Of a DNA stretch of 7,737 nucleotides, positions 1-4,654 are shown piece after piece. The notes under the pieces are model-generated. The model did not search any database, was not told the origin of the DNA, and worked only from the letters and a program-made list of their open reading frames with translations. The stretch spans positions 22,558 through 30,294 of the forward strand of contig DEPV01000020.1 in NCBI GenBank assembly GCA_002358955.1. Reading direction: 5' to 3'. Numbering within the stretch: position 1 is the first letter of the stretch; every line of letters starts with the position of its first letter. A program made the translations under genes and the position numbers. The DNA comes from Erysipelothrix sp. UBA3383 (lineage in GTDB: Bacteria; Bacillota_I; Bacilli_A; Erysipelotrichales; Erysipelotrichaceae).

Positions 1-555
1 GTAGCCGTTGGGTTTGGTGCTCAGCAAGTTATTAAAGATATTTTTAATGGATTTCTGATTCTTATGGAGGGTCAGTTTGAAGTTGGGGATTTTATTGAGA
101 TTAATGGTATTAGTGGAGAAGTTGAAGCCATTACATTACGTACTACAATTTTAAGAGATGGTGTTAATGGATCTGTTCATATTATTTCTAATGGACAGAT
201 TAATGTCATTACCAACTACTCTAAGAAATACATGATTGCAGTTGTAGACCTACCAATTCCTTTCGACTCAGATCTGGATTATGTTCTGGACTCATTGCAC
301 CAGTTAGGAAAAAATTATCCGAAATCCAAACGTCTGCTTGGACCTGTTAATGTTTTGGGTGTACGTGATTTTGATGCACGTAACTTGATCATACGAGTTA
401 TCTGTAAAACAAGAACTGGGGATAATTGGGCAGTGGAGCGTGATTTAAGACGTTATCTTAAGAATGGACTTGAAGAGTACAACATCTATCTTCCGCATCA
501 ACCTGTACAAGTTAAATCCGGTCGTAAGAAAGTTGAAGATGCTCTAAATGCTTAG
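1..555 (+). CDS. MscS-family mechanosensitive channel, 5'-truncated
   Basis: This is the C-terminal 184 residues of a small-conductance mechanosensitive channel; the reading frame is open from base 1, so the N-terminal membrane helices lie outside the window. The first visible residues, VAVGFGAQQVIKDIFNGF, are the end of the pore-lining TM3 and the following amphipathic helix, the most conserved part of the family. Next come EGQFEVGDFI and GEVEAITLRTTILRDGVNG, the beta domain of the cytoplasmic vestibule. The usual IPNG motif reads ISNG here. The rest (about residues 75-184) is the alpha/beta cytoplasmic cage domain with a short basic tail. The family releases solutes when membrane tension rises on hypo-osmotic shock. 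The stop codon lies inside the next gene, so the two are probably co-transcribed. The in-frame ATG at 64 is internal, not the start. The family call is strong; the subfamily (YkuT-like) is not determined. Confidence 0.93.
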   Translation, partial: VAVGFGAQQVIKDIFNGFLILMEGQFEVGDFIEINGISGEVEAITLRTTILRDGVNGSVHIISNGQINVITNYSKKYMIAVVDLPIPFDSDLDYVLDSLHQLGKNYPKSKRLLGPVNVLGVRDFDARNLIIRVICKTRTGDNWAVERDLRRYLKNGLEEYNIYLPHQPVQVKSGRKKVEDALNA

Positions 556-805
556 TATTCTATTTCTTGTAATGTCTTTGCTTGGGTTTCTCTTGATGGG
601 TTATGATAAGTATCAAGCCAAAAGTAGAAAACAAAGAATACCAGAATCTCTTTTCTTTACTGTTTCTTTATTGCTTGGAACCTTAGGAATTATTATTGGG
701 GGCTTAATCTTTTCTCATAAGACATCAAAACGTAGTTTTCAGTTGAAAATATTATTGAGCTTTATTATACAATTAGCACTACTTTATATTTACTATCAAA
801 TATAG
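548..805 (+). CDS. DUF1294 family small membrane protein
   Basis: An 85-residue protein with a hydrophobic N-terminal helix (about residues 2-18), a conserved polar loop, a second helix (about 35-54) and a third at the C-terminus (about 66-83). The loop GYDKYQAKSRKQRIPE and the later FSHKTSKRSFQ match the DUF1294 signature (DK..A....RIPE ... G...G....HKT.K..F) known from B. subtilis YsdA-like proteins. The function of the family is unknown. The ATG overlaps the end of the channel gene by 8 bases and has no good ribosome binding site of its own, which suggests translational coupling. The strong hairpin terminator follows two bases after the stop codon, so this is the last gene of its operon. 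The link to an osmotic channel is positional only. Confidence 0.85.
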   Translation: MLSILFLVMSLLGFLLMGYDKYQAKSRKQRIPESLFFTVSLLLGTLGIIIGGLIFSHKTSKRSFQLKILLSFIIQLALLYIYYQI

Positions 806-807
806 TA

Positions 808-845
808 AAAAACAGGGTCGCACTCTTAGGTGCGACCCTGTTTTT
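808..845. terminator. Bidirectional intrinsic terminator
   Basis: A perfect inverted repeat: arms 808-823 and 830-845 pair over 16 bp, including CAGGGTCGCAC with GTGCGACCCTG, around the 6-base loop TCTTAG. A run of A on the left and of T on the right gives a U-tract in both directions. It sits between two convergent operons and can end both; the minus-strand HIT gene's stop codon overlaps its right arm. Confidence 0.95.
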
Positions 846-1248
846 ATAGTAAGGCTTTAATTTTACGTAATGCTGCTTCAAGTTTTTCAGGAGTATTATC
901 CTGATAAATACTTGTATCATACAAGGTTGATAAGTCCTCGTTGGAATGTGGTATAAGATGTAAGTGATAATGCTTCAAGCTGTTCATTGCTCCATTATTT
1001 TGAAGTAAGATAACACTGCTTGCATCAAAAGCTTTCATCAATAGTGGTTTGAGAGTTTTTGCTGTTTGAATGATATCCAAATGAATTGCATCTGGAATAT
1101 CATCGACAGATTCATAATGTTCTTTGGGAAGAATTAAGATATGACCATAACTGAAAGGATATAAGTCGAGAATGACATTAACATGTTCAGTCTCTAAGAC
1201 TTTGTAAGTAGGGATGGTATTATTTGCTAATTGGCATCCGATGCACAT
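844..1248 (-). CDS. HIT family protein (histidine triad nucleotide hydrolase/transferase)
   Basis: A 134-residue histidine-triad protein. The triad HYHLHLI (His93, His95, His97 from the chosen start) fits H-x-H-x-H-x-x, whose central histidine is the nucleophile acting on the alpha-phosphate of nucleoside phosphates. The N-terminus MCIGCQLANNTIPTYKV matches the family's usual C..C....IP..KV opening, in which the cysteines commonly bind zinc. YPFSYGHILILPKEHYES is the family's conserved segment between the nucleotide-binding strands. I chose ATG 1248 because it gives the canonical N-terminus; an in-frame ATG at 1281 would add 11 residues and run into pepF. The start lies one base after the pepF stop (TAAAATG) with no clear ribosome binding site, so translation is probably coupled to pepF. 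Substrate unknown; related proteins hydrolyse dinucleoside polyphosphates or adenosine phosphoramidates. Confidence 0.9.
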   Translation of the reverse strand: MCIGCQLANNTIPTYKVLETEHVNVILDLYPFSYGHILILPKEHYESVDDIPDAIHLDIIQTAKTLKPLLMKAFDASSVILLQNNGAMNSLKHYHLHLIPHSNEDLSTLYDTSIYQDNTPEKLEAALRKIKALL

Positions 1249-1249
1249 T

Positions 1250-3001
1250 TTATTGTACCGGTGTGAGTTCGATGAACTCATCTATGCGTTTTACAATCTG
1301 GTCAAGACTTGATTCCCAGAATTTAACATCCGTAACATCGATGTTTGCTAATTTACCAACATCTTCACAGTTCATGGTTGTTGTTGCTGTTAGAAGTGCT
1401 CCGTATTGTTCTACAAAAGGTGCTCCCTCTTCTTCAAATTTTGCATATAGACCTAAAGCAAAGAGTCCCCCATAAGCATATGGGAAGTTATAGAATGATA
1501 ATCCTGGTGAGTAGTAATGTCCTTTGTTTAACCACATGTATGGGTGTAAGGCATTCTCATCAAGACCATCACCATAAGTATCTTTTTGTGCTTGAATCAT
1601 AATGTCTTTGAAGTCTTGTGCTGATAAGAATTCATTTTGACGGCGTCTGAATGCTTCAGATTCAAATTTATAACGTGATGCAATATCAACAATGATTTGC
1701 GTTGAATCTTGTAATGAATTTTCTAAAAGAATTAATTTCTCTTCAGGTGAAGCTGCTTCAATTGCTGCATTAAGAATGATGTTCTCACAGAATGTTGATG
1801 CTGTTTCAGCAACAGGCATAGAATAACGGGTGTTTAGAAGACTGTTATTTTGAATCTTAAGACCGTGGTATGCATGTCCTAATTCATGAGCCATTGTAAC
1901 AACGGATGATGTTGATCCATCAAAGTTAGTCATAATGCGTGATTGTTTGATTTGTGGTAAGTTCATACAGAATGCTCCACCTCGTTTACCTTCTCGCGGT
2001 AAGAAGTCAATCCAGCCATTGTTGTATGCTGTATCGGTCATATCTGCTAGGTCATCAGAGAACTTACGGAATGAATCAACAATGAATGTTTGTGATTCCT
2101 TGATTGTATATGATTTCTTAACTTCTGATTCAAACGGTGCAAATAGGTCATAGAATGGTAATCCACCTTCATGTCCTAATAGTTTTGCCTTGTGTTTTAG
2201 GTAACGTCTAAATTCAGGAGTGTACTTTTCAATAGCACTCATCAATGCGTTTAAAGTTTCCTTTGTCATGTAAGATTGTTCTAGAGTCTTTTCTAGTGGT
2301 GAAGCGTATTGACGAAGTGCACTGACTTCATTGACTTCACCTTTAATGCTGTTTAATGCAAATGCAATGGAATCTTCCATCTTAGCACTAATTTCAAGTT
2401 CAGCAAGGTATGCATCCTTACGTGTTTGTGCATCATCAGATGTTGCTAAGTTACGTAGTGATGTTAACGTATGTGTTTCACCTCTAAAATCGATGGTTGT
2501 ATTTGAAGTTAAGTGTGAGTGTAGTGAACTCCAGTTAGAACCGGCGTTGATGCTTAGTTTTGAAACTGCTTCTTCAACCTCATCACTTAAGTTGTGACTT
2601 GCGCCTTTAACAATGTTCTCTAATAAGAACTTGTGTTCTTTAATTAAAGCATCCTCTTGATACCAAGTATTAAGATCCTCTTTATGATCTGCTATAAATT
2701 GGTTGAATTGAGCATGAGGTACTGATAGGTTACTGACCAGTCCCATAATTTGTCCTGCTTTAGAGTTTGCTGTTGTATTTGTTGAATCAACAGAACGAAC
2801 CAAGCTCACATAGGCTTGTGTGTTACGCAGCACTTTCATTAACTCCTGCTCATGTGATAACCACTGATTTAGGGATGATGCATCCTTAAGATTCAGTGCT
2901 AAATCTTTTGAAGTCTTGATGAAGCTTTCCAGTTTTGCAACATCAGCATCAAAGCCTTCATCAAAGCCATTGTATAAATCATTTAAATTCCATGTATTCA
3001 T
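1250..3001 (-). CDS. pepF: Oligoendopeptidase F (M3B family zinc metallopeptidase)
   Basis: A 583-residue cytoplasmic zinc peptidase that cleaves oligopeptides, in line with the ~600-residue size of the family. The zinc motif is AHELGHAYHG, with His372 and His376 as ligands and Glu373 catalytic; the third ligand is probably Glu399 in PVAETAST, at the spacing typical of M3 enzymes. The N-terminal half (NLNDLYNGFDEGFDADVAKL onward) is the mostly helical lid domain. Further family blocks are GGAFCMNL, MTNFDGS and, near the C-terminus, GHYYSPGLSFYNFPYAYG, which holds the substrate-binding Tyr/His residues. I chose ATG 3001 because AAGGAGG lies upstream (3020-3014), although its 12-base spacing is long; an upstream in-frame ATG at 3082 would add 27 residues unlike the family and run through the promoter. 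HIT follows immediately in the same transcript. PepF could help recycle peptides taken up for amino acids, which would suit its neighbours, but that is inference. Confidence 0.96.
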   Translation of the reverse strand: MNTWNLNDLYNGFDEGFDADVAKLESFIKTSKDLALNLKDASSLNQWLSHEQELMKVLRNTQAYVSLVRSVDSTNTTANSKAGQIMGLVSNLSVPHAQFNQFIADHKEDLNTWYQEDALIKEHKFLLENIVKGASHNLSDEVEEAVSKLSINAGSNWSSLHSHLTSNTTIDFRGETHTLTSLRNLATSDDAQTRKDAYLAELEISAKMEDSIAFALNSIKGEVNEVSALRQYASPLEKTLEQSYMTKETLNALMSAIEKYTPEFRRYLKHKAKLLGHEGGLPFYDLFAPFESEVKKSYTIKESQTFIVDSFRKFSDDLADMTDTAYNNGWIDFLPREGKRGGAFCMNLPQIKQSRIMTNFDGSTSSVVTMAHELGHAYHGLKIQNNSLLNTRYSMPVAETASTFCENIILNAAIEAASPEEKLILLENSLQDSTQIIVDIASRYKFESEAFRRRQNEFLSAQDFKDIMIQAQKDTYGDGLDENALHPYMWLNKGHYYSPGLSFYNFPYAYGGLFALGLYAKFEEEGAPFVEQYGALLTATTTMNCEDVGKLANIDVTDVKFWESSLDQIVKRIDEFIELTPVQ

Positions 3002-3032
3002 GTTTGTAGAATTCCTCCTTGTTTCTGAGGGT

Positions 3033-3041
3033 ATTATATCA
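3033..3041 (-). promoter_or_regulatory. Extended -10 promoter of pepF-HIT
   Basis: On the minus strand this reads TGATATAAT, a perfect TATAAT preceded by the extended -10 TG. The -35 position 17 bp upstream is poor (ATGAAA). Transcription would start near 3026, about 25 bases before the pepF ATG. About 50 bp separate it from the divergent binding-protein promoter. Confidence 0.7.
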
Positions 3042-3090
3042 TGAGCAAGATGTATTTTCATGATAGTTTTCAATTCTTTCATGAAAAGCC

Positions 3091-3119
3091 TTGCAAGAAC
3101 TTTCTTAGAGTGCTATGCT
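3091..3119 (+). promoter_or_regulatory. Promoter of the Phe leader / first binding protein
   Basis: TTGCAA (3091-3096), a 17-bp spacer, and TATGCT (3114-3119). The predicted transcript starts around 3125, essentially at the AGAAAGG ribosome binding site of the leader peptide (3126-3132), so the 5' untranslated part would be very short. The second leader's promoter has the same GCCTTGCA block over its -35 (3088-3095 here, 4389-4396 there), the same spacer and the same 6-base distance from the -10 to AGAAAGG. Confidence 0.72.
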
Positions 3120-3144
3120 TGTTGCAGAAAGGTTGGGTCATCTT

Positions 3145-3192
3145 ATGCACAACATTCTTAATAACAGCTTTTTCTTTTTTAACTTTAAATAG
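3145..3192 (+). CDS. Phenylalanine-rich leader peptide (attenuator)
   Basis: A 15-codon ORF, MHNILNNSFFFFNFK, ending in TAG. Five of its last seven sense codons are Phe (TTT TTC TTT TTT AAC TTT AAA). AGAAAGG at 3126-3132 matches the extended anti-Shine-Dalgarno; its 12-base gap to the ATG is reasonable because this block pairs with the upstream part of that sequence. The stop codon ends one base before the first hairpin (3194). The peptide itself probably has no function: the speed of the ribosome over the Phe codons would report the level of charged tRNA-Phe, as pheL does in enterobacteria. Reasons to believe it: the position between promoter and terminator, the codon run, and a second leader of the same layout with Tyr codons upstream of the paralogous gene. 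Confidence 0.85.
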   Translation: MHNILNNSFFFFNFK

Positions 3193-3193
3193 A

Positions 3194-3305
3194 GGTTAAT
3201 ATCGCTACATCGATATTAACCATTTAGTTTTGGTTAAAATTGATAAGGCGACTCATACATATATAAAACAAGCACAGCCGCCTTATCACTAAGGGGGCAT
3301 TTTTT
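3194..3305 (+). promoter_or_regulatory. Phe-responsive transcription attenuator (alternative hairpins)
   Basis: Five segments can pair in competing ways. 1:2 is GGTTAATATCG (3194-3204) with CGATATTAACC (3211-3221), a perfect 11 bp. 2:3 is ATCGATATTAACCA (3209-3222) with TGGTTAAAATTGAT (3231-3244), 13 pairs with one A-A mismatch. 3:4 is TGATAAGGCG (3241-3250) with CGCCTTATCA (3279-3288), a perfect 10 bp. 4:5 is the terminator at 3277-3298. Inferred logic: a ribosome stalled on Phe codons leaves segment 1 free, so 1:2 forms, 3:4 forms and the terminator is prevented. A ribosome that reaches the stop codon covers segment 1, so 2:3 forms, 3:4 is weakened and the terminator wins. The weak point is that 2:3 and 3:4 overlap by only four bases (3241-3244). 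Confidence 0.75.
3277..3305 (+). terminator. Attenuator terminator of the Phe leader
   Basis: GCCGCCTTA (3277-3285) pairs with TAAGGGGGC (3290-3298) around the loop TCAC, 8 of 9 positions with one G-G mismatch, followed by A and then six T (3300-3305). It lies six bases before the GAGGAGG ribosome binding site of the binding-protein gene, so it can only regulate that gene. Its left arm is shared with the competing 3:4 antiterminator. Confidence 0.75.
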
Positions 3306-3325
3306 ATATAGAGGAGGACTAACAG

Positions 3326-4294
3326 ATGAAAAAGTTAGCGGTAGTAATGGTAATGCTTTTAGTACTAGTAGGATGTGGAAGCAAATCACCACAAACAAAT
3401 GATGCAACAAAGTATAAGATTGGGGTTATTCAATTAGCAGAACATCCATCTTTGGATGCAACATACGAAGGAATGAAAACTGTAGTAGAGAGTGCTTTAG
3501 GAAAAGACAATGTAACATTTGATTATAAAAATGCACAAGGGGTTATTGCGAATGCAGATATGATTGTCAGTAAATTTGTTAGTGAAGGTGTTGATTTGAT
3601 TTATGCAATTGCAACCAATGCTGCTCAGTCAGCTTACAATGCAGCAGAAGGCACTGATATTCCAGTTGTATTTAATGCAGTAACTGATCCAGTATCAGCA
3701 GGTATTGTTGAAAGTTTGGAAAATCCAGGTAAAAACATCACTGGAGTCTCTGATTTATCACCTTTAGAACTTCAATTACAAATTGTTCGTGATATCTTAC
3801 CGGATGCTAAACGTGTTGGTATTATGTATAACGTTGGTGAAAGTAACTCACCGATTCAAATTGATGTCCTTAAAAAAGTAGCGGGAAACATCGGTCTTGA
3901 AATTGTTGATAAAGGTGTGTCAGAACAATCTGAAATTCCACTAGTTGCTAAAGCGTTATCTTCAGAAGTGGATGCATTCTATAACATTACTGATAACATG
4001 ATGGTTCAATCAACAGAGTTATTAGTCAGTATTGCAGATGAAGCTAAGATTCCTGTATTTGCTACAGAGGATGGTAAATTAGACATGGGACTGCTTGGTG
4101 CAGATTCATTAAGTTATGTTCGTTTAGGAGAAGTTGCAGGTGACCAAGTTGTCTCAATTCTTAAAGATGGTAAGGATGCAGGATCCATTCCAGTTACTGT
4201 TCTTAATGAAACTAAACTTTATTTAAATGAAAGTGTTGCTGAGAAATTAGGGATTGAGATTCCTCTAGCAGTCCTTGATCGCCTTGATAAATAA
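3326..4294 (+). CDS. ABC transporter substrate-binding lipoprotein (TrpX-like, probably phenylalanine)
   Basis: A 322-residue secreted solute-binding protein of the ABC_sub_bind (TrpX) family. Residues 1-17 are a lipoprotein signal: MKK, a hydrophobic stretch and the lipobox LVGC, so Cys17 would be lipidated and anchored outside the membrane. The mature part has two Rossmann-like lobes. Blocks shared with the second binding protein include IGVIQLAEHPSLDATYEGM, EGVDLIYAIATNAAQSA, VTDP, TGVSD, ESNS, TDN and ATEDG; in this family such blocks line the ligand cleft. GAGGAGG (3311-3317) lies 8 bases before the ATG. It has its own promoter and attenuator and no permease or ATPase directly behind it, so it presumably docks on the transporter encoded at 5617-7333. 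The substrate is inferred from the Phe-rich leader peptide, since the family is generally annotated as tryptophan or aromatic amino-acid uptake. Confidence 0.9.
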   Translation: MKKLAVVMVMLLVLVGCGSKSPQTNDATKYKIGVIQLAEHPSLDATYEGMKTVVESALGKDNVTFDYKNAQGVIANADMIVSKFVSEGVDLIYAIATNAAQSAYNAAEGTDIPVVFNAVTDPVSAGIVESLENPGKNITGVSDLSPLELQLQIVRDILPDAKRVGIMYNVGESNSPIQIDVLKKVAGNIGLEIVDKGVSEQSEIPLVAKALSSEVDAFYNITDNMMVQSTELLVSIADEAKIPVFATEDGKLDMGLLGADSLSYVRLGEVAGDQVVSILKDGKDAGSIPVTVLNETKLYLNESVAEKLGIEIPLAVLDRLDK

Positions 4295-4307
4295 GGCTTA
4301 AAGTAGA

Positions 4308-4390
4308 ATTTCCTGGGAAATATTGTTCTTTGAAAACTGTGAATATTTACAAAAGATAATGAAACTATTTACAACAATATTAAATTAGGC
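4308..4390 (+). other. Gap between first binding-protein gene and second promoter, with boxA-like element
   Basis: After the stop codon is a weak hairpin, ATTTC-CTGG-GAAAT (4308-4321), followed by a T-rich but interrupted run; it might end the first gene's transcript poorly. Next is TGTTCTTTGAAAACTG (4324-4339), close to the boxA antitermination signal of Bacillota rRNA leaders. Its core TCTTTGAAAACT (4327-4338) recurs exactly at 7641-7652 in the rRNA leader of this window. AAATATT (4318-4324) and AATATTT (4341-4347) flank it as an inverted repeat. Whether it acts here is unknown. Confidence 0.45.
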
Positions 4391-4391
4391 C

Positions 4392-4420
4392 TTGCATTGC
4401 TTGGCTTAATTTGATATTGT
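4392..4420 (+). promoter_or_regulatory. Promoter of the Tyr leader / transporter operon
   Basis: TTGCAT (4392-4397), a 17-bp spacer, and TATTGT (4415-4420), with AGAAAGG starting six bases later at 4427. This is the same layout as the Phe-leader promoter. TTAGGCC (4385-4391) and GGCTTAA (4402-4408) form an imperfect inverted repeat across the -35 that could be an operator, but nothing equivalent is obvious at the first promoter. Confidence 0.65.
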
Positions 4421-4444
4421 GAATTTAGAAAGGTTGGGATCCAT

Positions 4445-4519
4445 ATGAAAACAACACAACAATTACATCTGAATACCCAACTATCAAACTGGGCTTTCTA
4501 TTACTATTATAAAAACTAG
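4445..4519 (+). CDS. Tyrosine-rich leader peptide (attenuator)
   Basis: A 24-codon ORF starting MKTTQQLHLNTQ and ending NWAFYYYYKN, stop TAG. Residues 19-22 are four Tyr codons (TAT TAC TAT TAT), preceded by Trp16 and Phe18, so every aromatic residue is in the last third. AGAAAGG (4427-4433) lies 11 bases before the ATG. The stop codon's last base is the first base of hairpin 1:2 (4519). The Tyr run has the same third-base pattern (T, C, T, T) as the Phe run of the first leader. The ribosome's passage probably reports charged tRNA-Tyr, with possible extra sensitivity to Trp and Phe. Part of the coding sequence can pair back to the ribosome binding site: TAGAAAG (4426-4432) with CTTTCTA (4494-4500), and GTTGGG (4433-4438) with CCCAAC (4476-4481). 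Confidence 0.85.
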   Translation: MKTTQQLHLNTQLSNWAFYYYYKN

Positions 4520-4631
4520 GTTAATATCTTTTGTAGATATTGGCCATTTTATATTGGTTCATCTACAAAAGCCCCTTACAAAATAGTAATTTATATTTCA
4601 TTGTAAACTGGTATGTAGATGCCAGTTTTTT
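4519..4631 (+). promoter_or_regulatory. Tyr/aromatic-responsive transcription attenuator (alternative hairpins)
   Basis: The same five-segment plan as the Phe attenuator. 1:2 is GGTTAATATC (4519-4528) with GATATTGGCC (4536-4545), 10 pairs including two G-U. 2:3 is CTTTTGTAGAT (4528-4538) with ATCTACAAAAG (4561-4571), a perfect 11 bp, extended by GGCCA (4542-4546) with TGGTT (4555-4559). 3:4 is CATCTACA (4560-4567) with TGTAGATG (4614-4621), helped by TTACAA (4576-4581) with TTGTAA (4601-4606). 4:5 is the terminator at 4605-4628. Here 2:3 and 3:4 use the same bases (4561-4567), so the competition is complete. Predicted outcome: stalling on Tyr gives 1:2 plus 3:4 and readthrough; finishing the peptide gives 2:3 plus termination. 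Confidence 0.8.
4605..4631 (+). terminator. Attenuator terminator of the Tyr leader
   Basis: AAACTGGTA (4605-4613) pairs with TGCCAGTTT (4620-4628), 9 pairs with one T-G, loop TGTAGA. The T-run extends to 4631 (six T, 4626-4631), the first three being in the stem. It ends nine bases before the AAAGGAG ribosome binding site of the second binding-protein gene. The loop and right flank (4614-4621) are the antiterminator strand. Confidence 0.88.
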
Positions 4632-4654
4632 CTTATCAATAAAGGAGAAGAACA

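Noticed and set aside
1249..1281. Upstream start for the HIT protein at 1281
   Set aside because: It overlaps the end of pepF, has no clear ribosome binding site, and the start at 1248 gives the family's standard N-terminus.
1224..2597. Plus-strand ORFs opposite pepF and HIT (1224-1475, 1345-1602, 1935-2153, 2331-2597)
   Set aside because: They are antisense to well-supported genes, lack ribosome binding sites and have no recognisable domains.
3002..3082. Upstream start for pepF at 3082
   Set aside because: It would add 27 residues not typical of PepF and would span the extended -10 promoter and the AAGGAGG site that serves ATG 3001.
3126..3305. A T-box riboswitch (or known metabolite riboswitch) as the explanation of the leader
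   Set aside because: I find no T-box sequence (GGTGG.ACCGCG-like) or specifier-loop layout, and no riboswitch core I recognise. The codon run, leader ORF and position of the stop codon fit leader-peptide attenuation better, in both copies.
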